Origin: Collinsella sp.
GTDB taxonomy: Bacteria; Actinomycetota; Coriobacteriia; Coriobacteriales; Coriobacteriaceae
Direction of reading: 5' to 3'
Length of the DNA: 21,124 nucleotides
Assembly (NCBI GenBank): GCA_019414545.1
Contig: DXLV01000030.1
Span: forward strand, 3,480-24,603
In this document: one piece after another, positions 14,235-21,124 of the stretch
How positions within the stretch are numbered: the first letter of the stretch is position 1
Layout: each line of letters opens with the position of its first letter
Position numbers and translations under genes: made by a program
The notes under the pieces: generated by a model
What the model saw: the letters and a program-made list of their open reading frames with translations, nothing else
What the model was told of the DNA's origin: nothing
Database searches by the model: none

Positions 14235-15102
14235 ACGCCTCCCTCACCTTTCCGTGCACATGTCTGATAACCGCGGCAACGTCATCGGCCGAGGCGGTTC
14301 CGTTATTAACGATAAAATTAGCGTGAACGGGCGAAACTTCCGCGCCGCCAATCGAAAAACCCTTTAATCCACAATCCTCGATAAGCTTGCCCACACTCGC
14401 ATCGGGCGGGTTGCGAAAGACCGACCCGCAGGATGCGCGACCCATGGGCTGCGTACGCTTGCGCCTCGTCAGGTACCGCTCCATGCGCTCACGAATGTCG
14501 GCCTTGGGCGCCGGTTTAAGCTTGAGCACGCACTCGAGGATGATCTCATTGCGGGGAAGGCTACATTCGCGGTAGCCCCAAGTGATCTCGGACCCCGCAT
14601 AATGCTTGATACCGGATGCCGGGTCAAACGTTACGACATCCTCAACCAGCGAGCCAATCCACTCGGTCCGTGTGCCGGCATTCATAGATATCGCACCGCC
14701 GACCGAACCAGGGATGCCAACGGCAAACTCAAGGCCCGAGAGGCTACGCGACAGGGCATCGTTGACCAGGCGCGCAAACATCACGCCCGCACCGACCGTC
14801 AGCGTGCAGCCGTCATCGGCAACAACCGTGCGCTGAAACTCACGTCCGAGCGAAATGACGGCACCGCGATAACCGCCATCGGCAACCAGCAGATTGGAGC
14901 CCTTGCCAATGATGACCCACGGCACCTGCTCGCGATCGAGCACCGCCACGGCGCGGCGGAGGGCATGATAGCTATTGCACGTCACAAAGAGGTCGGCCTT
15001 GCCGCCGATACGATAGCTCGTATGACGCGCAAGGCGCTCGTCCTCGATCACATCCGTGTCGATCATGCCCGAGAGCGCCATGACGGCGTTAAACAGACCC
15101 AT
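14191..15102 (-). CDS. murB: UDP-N-acetylenolpyruvoylglucosamine reductase MurB
   Basis: FAD enzyme that uses NADPH to reduce UDP-GlcNAc-enolpyruvate to UDP-MurNAc, the second committed step of cytoplasmic peptidoglycan synthesis. The 303-residue protein has the FAD-domain blocks SYRIGGKADLFV at 29-40, IIGKGSNLLVADGGYRG at 64-80 and GLEFAVGIPGSVGGAISMNAG at 123-143. The catalytic region CGSVFRNP at 225-232 has the proton-donor serine at 227. The C-terminus GGAEVSPVHANFIVN is typical of the shorter (type II) MurB found in Gram-positives. It begins five bases after the murC stop, and its end overlaps the start of ftsQ by 44 bases. Confidence 0.96.
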   Translation of the reverse strand: MGLFNAVMALSGMIDTDVIEDERLARHTSYRIGGKADLFVTCNSYHALRRAVAVLDREQVPWVIIGKGSNLLVADGGYRGAVISLGREFQRTVVADDGCTLTVGAGVMFARLVNDALSRSLSGLEFAVGIPGSVGGAISMNAGTRTEWIGSLVEDVVTFDPASGIKHYAGSEITWGYRECSLPRNEIILECVLKLKPAPKADIRERMERYLTRRKRTQPMGRASCGSVFRNPPDASVGKLIEDCGLKGFSIGGAEVSPVHANFIVNNGTASADDVAAVIRHVHGKVREAYGIELRPEVKFLGF

Positions 15103-15107
15103 TAGAC

Positions 15108-16526
15108 TTAAGCGTCTTTCTTGGCAGTCAGATACTCAATGAACTCGGGACCGACGGTCGTAACGTCGCCGGCACCCATGGTGAGCAGCAGGTCGCCCTC
15201 GCCCACCATCTGCTCGAGCTCCTGATTGAGCTCAAGACGGCTGGAGCAGTACACGACCTCCTTGCCAGGATGCTTGGCGCGCACGGTATCGGCGAGCATC
15301 TTAGAGGTGACACCCGGAATGGGCATCTCGCCAGCCGAGAACACATCAATCAGCAGCAGTTTATCGGCATTGGCAAATGCATCAGCAAAGTCGTCGCACA
15401 GGGCCTGCAGGCGCGAATAGCGGTGCGGCTGGAACACGACGTCGACGTGCTTGTAACCCAGCGACGAAGCGGCAGCAAGCGTCGCCTTGATCTCGGTGGG
15501 GTGATGGCCGTAATCATCGACCACGGTGATGCCATCGATATCGCCCACGTGGGTAAAGCGACGGCGGACGCCCTCAAAGCTCGAGAGCGCCTTGGCGGCG
15601 GCGTCGATGTCAAGGCCCAGGACATGGGCGACGGTGAGCACCGCCGTGGCGTTGAGCATGTTGTGGCGACCGGGATTGCTCTTGATCTCCACAGCGCGCT
15701 CAGTGCCGTCCTCAAAGCGAACGATAAAGTCACTCTGGATGCCCTTGACATCCGGGTGCATGCAGACGATGTCGTTGCTCTCGGCAAAGCCGTAGGAAAG
15801 CACGTGACGGCCCGTCGACTTGGCGAGCTCGACCAGATGCGGGTCCTCACCGCAGACGATGACGGTGCCGTCCTCGCCCACCAGGCTCATGAATTTGGCG
15901 AAAGTTGCCTCGATCTCCTCGATACCCGAGTAGTGATCGAGGTGGTCGGCCTCGACGTTGGTCACAATGACTACGTTGGGGTTCAGGAACAGGAAGGAGC
16001 TGTCAGACTCGTCAGCCTCGGCGACAAAGTAGTCGCCCGAGCCGTTCTTGCCGTTCGTGTCATAGCCCTCGACGATGCCACCGATCAGGAAGCTCGGATC
16101 CAGACCCATGCGGTCGAGCATGGTGGCGCACATCGAAGACGTGGTGGTCTTGCCATGCGTGCCGGCAACAGCGACGGTGGTGTAGCCGTGGCCCAAAGCA
16201 GAGAGCATCTTGGCACGGGGCCACACGGGAATACCAAGCTCGCGAGCGCGCACGAGTTCAGGGTTGGACTCCGGAATAGCGGTGGAGACAACAACCACGT
16301 CGGGCTTGACCTCGTCAATCGTGGCGGCCTCATGGCCCACATGCACCTTCACACCAGCGCGGGTAAGCTGGCGGATATAACGTGACGTCTTAAGGTCGGA
16401 GCCGGTAACGGCATAACCGCGCTCGTGCAGAACGAGGGCGATGCCGCTCATGCCGGCGCCGCCGATACCGATAAAGTGGGCGCTCTTAAACTCGGGCGCG
16501 GAGGTTGCAGTCTGGGAATCAGCCAT
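15108..16526 (-). CDS. murC: UDP-N-acetylmuramate--L-alanine ligase MurC
   Basis: ATP-dependent cytoplasmic ligase that adds the first stem amino acid, L-alanine, to UDP-MurNAc. The 472-residue protein has the nucleotide-sugar loop FIGIGGAGMSG at 18-28, the ATP loop AGTHGKTTT at 121-129, AEADESDSSF at 169-178, NVEADHLDHY at 190-199 and the C-terminal DDYGHHPTEI, all characteristic of MurC rather than the other Mur ligases. I chose ATG at 16526, which has AAGGAG 11 bases upstream; an in-frame GTG at 16553 would give nine extra residues. It follows murG after 97 bases and leads directly into murB. Confidence 0.97.
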   Translation of the reverse strand: MADSQTATSAPEFKSAHFIGIGGAGMSGIALVLHERGYAVTGSDLKTSRYIRQLTRAGVKVHVGHEAATIDEVKPDVVVVSTAIPESNPELVRARELGIPVWPRAKMLSALGHGYTTVAVAGTHGKTTTSSMCATMLDRMGLDPSFLIGGIVEGYDTNGKNGSGDYFVAEADESDSSFLFLNPNVVIVTNVEADHLDHYSGIEEIEATFAKFMSLVGEDGTVIVCGEDPHLVELAKSTGRHVLSYGFAESNDIVCMHPDVKGIQSDFIVRFEDGTERAVEIKSNPGRHNMLNATAVLTVAHVLGLDIDAAAKALSSFEGVRRRFTHVGDIDGITVVDDYGHHPTEIKATLAAASSLGYKHVDVVFQPHRYSRLQALCDDFADAFANADKLLLIDVFSAGEMPIPGVTSKMLADTVRAKHPGKEVVYCSSRLELNQELEQMVGEGDLLLTMGAGDVTTVGPEFIEYLTAKKDA

Positions 16527-16623
16527 GTGCTCGTGTACTCCTTGCGTAAACACTGCCTGTAACCCGTTAACTGTACCGCACCTACCGCATCAGCGCGAGG
16601 GCGACCGACGATATCCCGTCTAA

Positions 16624-17739
16624 CTAACGCAAACCCTCTACCGCATCGGCCAGAAGAGCGGCGGCCCTATCCTGAGCCAGACCACGCGCCGCCTGACGCA
16701 TGGCGTCGCGTGCCGCCGCGTCATCGACCAGGTGCAGCAGCTCATCGGCAAAGGCAGAACCGTCGATATCGGCATCGGCACAGAGCACGCCGGCCCCGGC
16801 GTCGACCAGATAACGGGCATTGGTGGTTTGGTGGTCGGCCGTCGCATGCGGATACGGCACGAGCACCGAGGGCACGGCAAGCGCAGCAATCTCGGCCACG
16901 CTCGATGCACCCGAACGCGAGAGCACCAAATCGGCAGCAGCCAGCATATCGCCCATGTTGTCGATGTAAGGCTGGACGCGGTAGCGCTTCGCCTCCTCGG
17001 GCGTCAGCGCCAAAGCGCGCTCGGTCTCCTCAAAGCCGTCGGCACCCGTCGAATGCAACACATAGAGGTTCTTGCGCGAAAGCAGCTCGTTTTTGAGCGA
17101 AACCGCGCGCTCGTTGAGGTGCTGGGCGCCAAGTGAACCGCCAAAGACGAGCAGCAGCGTAGCGTCCTCGGGAACGCCAAGTGCCTTGCGGCCGCGAGCG
17201 CGATCGCCCTCGATCACCGAGCGACGTACGGGGTTGCCGGTCATGAGCACGTGGCCAGGGTCACCTTCGCGCTCAAAGACCGAGCGCGCTGCCGGCACCG
17301 AGATGCACACGCGAGCGGCGTGGGAGTTCATCATCTTGTTGGCCAGGCCCGGAACAGAGTTCTGCTCATGTAGCAGATACGGAACGCCTGCGCCCTTGCA
17401 CCACCCCAGCAGCGGAACCTCGACATAGGCACCAAAACCGATGGCAGCATCGGGCTTGCCGACCTTTGAGAAATGACTGGCGAGCGCACGCTTGGCCTTG
17501 TTGACACGCCACAGCGAGGTCAGCGCCGTCCAGGGACGGGAGCGGTCGAAGCCCGTGACCGTAATGGGCACAAAATCAAACCCAGCTTCGGGGACCAGAC
17601 GACCCTCGAGCTTGCGCGACTGGCCCACGAACACAACGTGGTGGCCACGGTCACGCAGCTCTTCGGCCAAGGCGAGCGCGGGGTTGATATGCCCTGCCGT
17701 GCCGCCGGCTGCAATAGCAACGGTCATCTTATCGGTCAT
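16624..17739 (-). CDS. murG: UDP-GlcNAc:undecaprenyl-PP-MurNAc-pentapeptide GlcNAc transferase MurG
   Basis: Peripheral membrane glycosyltransferase (GT28) that turns lipid I into lipid II. The 371-residue protein has the first glycine loop AAGGTAGHINPALALAEEL (10-28), HEQNSVPG at 124-131, TGNPVR at 167-172, the second glycine loop FGGSLGAQHLNE at 199-210 and the UDP-GlcNAc site SRSGASSVAEIAAL near 274-287 with ATADHQTTNA behind it. The ATG at 17739 overlaps the ftsW stop by 11 bases and has GAAGGGA at good spacing; a second ATG at 17727 would remove four residues. Gene order ftsW-murG-murC is the usual one. Confidence 0.96.
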   Translation of the reverse strand: MTDKMTVAIAAGGTAGHINPALALAEELRDRGHHVVFVGQSRKLEGRLVPEAGFDFVPITVTGFDRSRPWTALTSLWRVNKAKRALASHFSKVGKPDAAIGFGAYVEVPLLGWCKGAGVPYLLHEQNSVPGLANKMMNSHAARVCISVPAARSVFEREGDPGHVLMTGNPVRRSVIEGDRARGRKALGVPEDATLLLVFGGSLGAQHLNERAVSLKNELLSRKNLYVLHSTGADGFEETERALALTPEEAKRYRVQPYIDNMGDMLAAADLVLSRSGASSVAEIAALAVPSVLVPYPHATADHQTTNARYLVDAGAGVLCADADIDGSAFADELLHLVDDAAARDAMRQAARGLAQDRAAALLADAVEGLR

Positions 17740-19249
17740 GATAGTCCCTTCGTACACGCGGTCCCTGGTCGTCGGTGCGCAAACGCGCCGACGGGTCCGA
17801 GTTCAAATCGATTCGATTATATCCGCCGCCCGCGCTGCGAGGGCTGGGGCGCTGCGGACGACCTTGCGGCGCCGTTCGCTGACGCGGACGGGCTGCCGGC
17901 TCGGTCGCAGAGCCATCCAGAACGGTAAAGCCGTTACGCGAAGATCGCTCGCCGCGTACGTGGGGCACGCCGGCGGTACTCTCATCCATAACGGCAAAGC
18001 TCTCGCGGCGACGGTCGTACTCATCGCGACGGGCGCTCTCGTACGAAACGCGCAGGACCAACCCGGCAAGCATAAGCGACACAATAATCGACGAACCGCC
18101 GTAGCTAATAAACGGCAACGGTTTGCCCGTCATGGGAAACACGTTGAGGATGCCCAGCGCATTGATCAAAAACTGCACCGCGAGAATGACCGCGGAGCCA
18201 GACGCCATAAGCGCGCCCCGGCGATCGGTCGCCTGCTCGGCAATGCGAAACGCCGAGTAGATCAGCATCGCAAACACCAAGAAGAACAGCACGGTTCCGA
18301 CAAAACCGACTTCCTCGCCAATGATGGCCAGGATGTAGTCATTGTGCGCCTCGGGCAGATACGAGTACTTCATGGTTGAGTTGCCGATGCCACGGCCGAA
18401 CAGACCGCCCGAGGCAAAGGCCATGATGGCAAGCGTGGCCTGATAGCCGTCACCATACTCGTCGGCCCAAGGGTTCAAGGCAACCTGAATACGCACCATA
18501 CGGTACGGCTCTGCAACAAGCGCAATCACGATCACGAGAATGCCGAAGATTATCACGCCGATGATAAATTTGGGGTCGAGACCCGCAAACAACGCCATGC
18601 ACATGAGGGTCAGCAGGATGATCAGGACGGTACCGAAATCGGGCTGGATAAAGATCAGAAAGAGCGGAATGCCCAGGTAGATGCCCATCTTGCGAAGGAA
18701 TTCGTTGATGTTGCCACCGGGCGAAAAAAAGCGATCAAGCATGATGGCCGAATACGCAATGGCAAATGGCTTTAAAAACTCGGAAGGCTGGAACTGAATG
18801 CCGGCGATGTTGAGCCAGCGCGTGGCGCCACGGCTGCCGCTGCCCACCAAGAACACCAGAAGCAGTAGCCCTATCATGCCTATGAGGAAGATCCTGAGCA
18901 CATCCTCCCCAAACCAGCTGTCCGGCAAAACGCGCACGATGGCAATCAGCGCCAGAACACCGACCACGGCAAACGCAGCCTGTCGACCCAGAAAAAACGT
19001 CGCTGAGCCATTCTCGTGCAGCGCCTCGACCGAAGACGCCGAGTACACCATCAGCAGGCCAAAACACACCAAGATAAACAGACAGGCCATGAATATCAGA
19101 CGGGGGCGCATGATGCGGGCGGGAACGCCGGCAATATAGCGTTCGCTAAACGACTGCCCGCCGCGACCGGAACGCGGTGTGCTACGCCGCGAGGAAGCAC
19201 GGTCCGAGTCGGGCCTCCTCATACCTTGTCGGGGGCTCTCCTCTCTCAC
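17729..19249 (-). CDS. ftsW: FtsW, septal SEDS peptidoglycan glycosyltransferase
   Basis: Membrane SEDS-family enzyme that polymerises lipid II at the septum with a partner class B PBP. About ten membrane helices start near residue 50. Family motifs are present: GSRGATRWLN, QFQPSEFLKPFAIAY, the PEAHNDYILAIIGEEVGFVG block and GKPLPFISYGGSS. About 48 Arg/Ser-rich residues precede the first helix and about 100 hydrophilic residues follow the last, a longer tail than in most FtsWs. The start is uncertain. The frame opens at a TTG (19255); I prefer GTG at 19249, six bases after AGGGG. ATG at 19222 is also possible and would remove nine residues. Position between murD and murG argues for FtsW over RodA. 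Confidence 0.93.
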   Translation of the reverse strand: MREESPRQGMRRPDSDRASSRRSTPRSGRGGQSFSERYIAGVPARIMRPRLIFMACLFILVCFGLLMVYSASSVEALHENGSATFFLGRQAAFAVVGVLALIAIVRVLPDSWFGEDVLRIFLIGMIGLLLLVFLVGSGSRGATRWLNIAGIQFQPSEFLKPFAIAYSAIMLDRFFSPGGNINEFLRKMGIYLGIPLFLIFIQPDFGTVLIILLTLMCMALFAGLDPKFIIGVIIFGILVIVIALVAEPYRMVRIQVALNPWADEYGDGYQATLAIMAFASGGLFGRGIGNSTMKYSYLPEAHNDYILAIIGEEVGFVGTVLFFLVFAMLIYSAFRIAEQATDRRGALMASGSAVILAVQFLINALGILNVFPMTGKPLPFISYGGSSIIVSLMLAGLVLRVSYESARRDEYDRRRESFAVMDESTAGVPHVRGERSSRNGFTVLDGSATEPAARPRQRTAPQGRPQRPSPRSAGGGYNRIDLNSDPSARLRTDDQGPRVRRDYHDR

Positions 19250-19258
19250 CGGCAACCC

Positions 19259-20665
19259 CTATTCCATTTGCGATTTCGCTGCAGCGGCAAGCTGGGCCAC
19301 ATAGTCCTTAAACACGCGGCCGCGCTCCTCATAGCCCGAGAACTCATCGAACGAAGAGCAGGCAGGAGAAAGTAAGATCACGTCGCCACGGCTCGACAGC
19401 GAACGAGCAACGTCCACGGCATCGCGTAGGTCATCCGCCTGGGCGATATCCACATCGCCATCGACATCGGCCTCGTCCATAGCGGCGGTGAAGCGCTCGC
19501 GCGCATCGCCAAAGCAGACGACCGAGCGCACGTTATCCATAACAACGCGCGCGAAGTCCGTGAGCGGCGTGCCCTTATCGTGGCCGCCGAGCAGCAAGAT
19601 CACGTCGTCATCGGGAAATGCCGTCAGCGCCTTCTCGACCGCGTCGGTGTTGGTCGCCTTGGAATCGTTGACGTAGCGCACACCGTCAATCTCGCCGCAC
19701 GGCTCCACGCGATGCTCGAGCGGCTGGAACGAGGCCAGACCGCGGCGGACACCATCGACATCGGCACCGACGGCCAGAGCAGCCGTGGCGGCACATAAGG
19801 CATTGATGACATTGTGATGGCCCGAGATCTTGAGCTCGGACGTGGCGACAAGCTGAGTCTCGACGCCCTTTAGGCGCACGACCATTTTGCCGTCGCGCAC
19901 AAAGGCGGCATCTGCACCCTCGGGCTCGTCAAAAGCGACCTTGCAGATGCGGCGACCCGGCGTATAGATGCACTCATCGAACTCGTGAATGCCGGCGTCT
20001 TCGACGTCGACAACCACCAGATCGTCATCGACCATATTGTCAAACAGCTTGATCTTGGCAAGCGCATAGTTCTTATGGCTCTTATGCCAGCCCAAGTGGT
20101 CGGGAGTGATGTTGAGCAGCACCGCCACGCGAGGGTGGAGCTCGGTGGTCGTAGCAATCTGATAGCTCGAGAGCTCAGCCACAAACCACTCGTTGTGGGC
20201 TCGTCCGTCAATCTCGTTGACCGGCGGCTCGCCGATGTTGCCGACAGCTACGCTGGCCTCGCCGGCAGCCTTGAGCAGATAATCAGTCAGCGACGTGGTG
20301 GTCGTCTTGCCGTTGGTGCCCGTGATGGCAATCCAGTTATCGGGCGACAGGCGATAGGCAAACTCGGGCTCACCCATAATCTGGGCGGCATGCTCGCGCC
20401 CGGCCTTAAAGAAGCCCGAGAACTCCGAGATGCCCGGGCACGTCACGCATACGTCATAGGCGCCCTCGACCTGTTCGGTCCCATAGACAAACGACGCGCC
20501 AGCAGCCTCGAGCGCACGCGTGGCGTCATTGGGCTCAGAGGTGCCGCCGCCATACACGGTAACGGCGCTTACGCGCTCTGGATGTGCCAGCGCCCAGCGG
20601 GCGACATCGAGACCGGATTTGCCCTGACCCAAAACGAGCAGGCTAAAGACATCAGCAAGAGGCAT
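19259..20665 (-). CDS. murD: UDP-N-acetylmuramoyl-L-alanine--D-glutamate ligase MurD
   Basis: ATP-dependent ligase adding D-glutamate to UDP-MurNAc-L-alanine in the cytoplasm. The 468-residue protein has LLVLGQGKSGLDVA at 9-22, the ATP loop ITGTNGKTTTT at 114-124, AELSSYQI at 163-170, and NITPDHLGWH at 185-194. VNDSKATN and LLLGGHDKGT are further on, then the C-terminal LLSPACSSFDEFSGYEERGR..F, which is specific to MurD. The ATG at 20665 has no strong ribosome binding site and lies nine bases behind the mraY stop, so translational coupling is likely. Ten bases separate its stop from the chosen ftsW start. Confidence 0.97.
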   Translation of the reverse strand: MPLADVFSLLVLGQGKSGLDVARWALAHPERVSAVTVYGGGTSEPNDATRALEAAGASFVYGTEQVEGAYDVCVTCPGISEFSGFFKAGREHAAQIMGEPEFAYRLSPDNWIAITGTNGKTTTTSLTDYLLKAAGEASVAVGNIGEPPVNEIDGRAHNEWFVAELSSYQIATTTELHPRVAVLLNITPDHLGWHKSHKNYALAKIKLFDNMVDDDLVVVDVEDAGIHEFDECIYTPGRRICKVAFDEPEGADAAFVRDGKMVVRLKGVETQLVATSELKISGHHNVINALCAATAALAVGADVDGVRRGLASFQPLEHRVEPCGEIDGVRYVNDSKATNTDAVEKALTAFPDDDVILLLGGHDKGTPLTDFARVVMDNVRSVVCFGDARERFTAAMDEADVDGDVDIAQADDLRDAVDVARSLSSRGDVILLSPACSSFDEFSGYEERGRVFKDYVAQLAAAAKSQME

Positions 20666-20674
20666 GAAAAACCA

Positions 20675-21124
20675 CTATCCCAACTGGAAGAACAGGGCGA
20701 GGCCAACGGCGCCAAAGGCCGCGGCGATAATCCAAAAACGGATAACAACCTTGGTCTCGGCCCAGCCCTTCTTTTCGAAATGATGATGAATGGGCGCCAT
20801 AAGGAAGACGCGCTTGTGCGTAAAGTGGAAATAGACAACCTGGATCATGACCGACAGGGTCTCGACGATAAACAGACCGCCGATGATGAGGGAAACGACC
20901 TCGGTGTTGGTCATGATGGAGGTGCAGGCAAAAGCGGCACCCAGGGCAAGCGAGCCGGTATCGCCCATAAAGATGCTCGCCGGGTAGCAGTTGAACCACA
21001 AAAAGCCCAGGCAGGCACCGGCGCACGCCGTGCAGAAGATGGACAGGTTCACGTCACCGTGCAAAAACGCCATGGCCGCCATGGCGTTTTTGCACGGCGA
21101 CGTGAACCTGTCCATCTTCTGCAC
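20675..21124 (-). CDS. mraY: MraY, phospho-MurNAc-pentapeptide transferase (C-terminal part; upstream end disrupted)
   Basis: Membrane enzyme that transfers phospho-MurNAc-pentapeptide to undecaprenyl phosphate, making lipid I. Only the C-terminal part is present. It contains the catalytic region WFNCYPASIFMGDTGSLALG and the histidine motif MAPIHHHFEKKGW, with four or five membrane helices, ending LALFFQLG. Trustworthy mraY coding runs from the stop at 20675 up to about 21077. From 21078 to 21124 the frame stays open, but the DNA is a reverse copy of 21030-21076, so the encoded peptide (VQKMDRFTSPCKNAM) is not MraY and replaces the expected aspartate-containing segments. I read this as an assembly or chimera fault at the contig end rather than a real truncated gene. 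Confidence 0.9.
   Translation of the reverse strand: MQKMDRFTSPCKNAMAAMAFLHGDVNLSIFCTACAGACLGFLWFNCYPASIFMGDTGSLALGAAFACTSIMTNTEVVSLIIGGLFIVETLSVMIQVVYFHFTHKRVFLMAPIHHHFEKKGWAETKVVIRFWIIAAAFGAVGLALFFQLG
21030..21124. repeat. 47-bp fold-back inverted repeat at the contig end
   Basis: Bases 21030-21076 and 21078-21124 are reverse complements about a single central base (21077), with one mismatch in 47 (21056 A against 21098 C). The mismatch is a synonymous glycine GGT/GGC difference when both arms are read as mraY. The repeat ends exactly at the window edge. Confidence 0.92.

Noticed and set aside
15270..16385. 371-codon open frame opposite murC
   Set aside because: Antisense shadow; murC on the other strand has every family motif.
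21030..21124. Natural cruciform or mobile-element end within mraY
   Set aside because: The second arm is a copy of mraY coding sequence itself and stops at the contig edge, so a fold-back artefact explains it better.

Overview
The window looks like chromosomal DNA from a high-GC Coriobacteriia actinomycete, most likely Collinsella. This is recalled from gene order and protein style; I could run no search. The evidence is a C/G-ending codon bias, a division cluster without ftsA that carries sepF and divIVA, and the protein sequences. It behaves as the end of a metagenomic or draft contig: the last 95 bases fold back on themselves inside mraY.

Left part (1-3470). Two minus-strand genes come first: the N-terminus of an unidentified protein, then a small unknown protein. 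They diverge from a plus-strand pair, a PiT-family phosphate transporter and its DUF47/PhoU-like partner. A spacer of about 290 bp follows, holding a perfect 26-bp inverted repeat and a T/G-rich tract. It leads into a nitroreductase-family gene whose first half has completely different codon use from its second half. Two converging terminators close this part.

Right part (3498-21124). Everything is on the minus strand. Read in transcription order (right to left) the genes are mraY (partial), murD, ftsW, murG, murC, murB, ftsQ, ftsZ, pgeF, pstS, pstC, pstA, pstB, phoU, yggS, sepF, yggT, divIVA. The mur genes make and flip-ready the lipid-linked peptidoglycan precursor. FtsW polymerises glycan, FtsQ and FtsZ build the divisome, SepF anchors FtsZ in place of the missing FtsA, and DivIVA marks curved membrane.

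The most striking arrangement is a complete high-affinity phosphate operon (pstSCAB-phoU) sitting between pgeF and yggS. In Gram-positive bacteria these two genes usually lie side by side in the ftsZ-ylmDEFG-divIVA string. pgeF and pstS overlap by four bases (ATGA) and pstS has no visible Shine-Dalgarno. pgeF is preceded by its own candidate promoter with an 11-nt-spaced direct repeat resembling a Pho box, and by a terminator after ftsZ. The cluster therefore appears split into an mraY-ftsZ unit, a pgeF-pstSCAB-phoU unit ending at a GC-rich hairpin, and a yggS-sepF-yggT-divIVA unit. yggT lacks any ATG, GTG or TTG start at the expected place and probably starts at AUC.

No tRNA, rRNA, CRISPR array, transposase or phage gene was seen.
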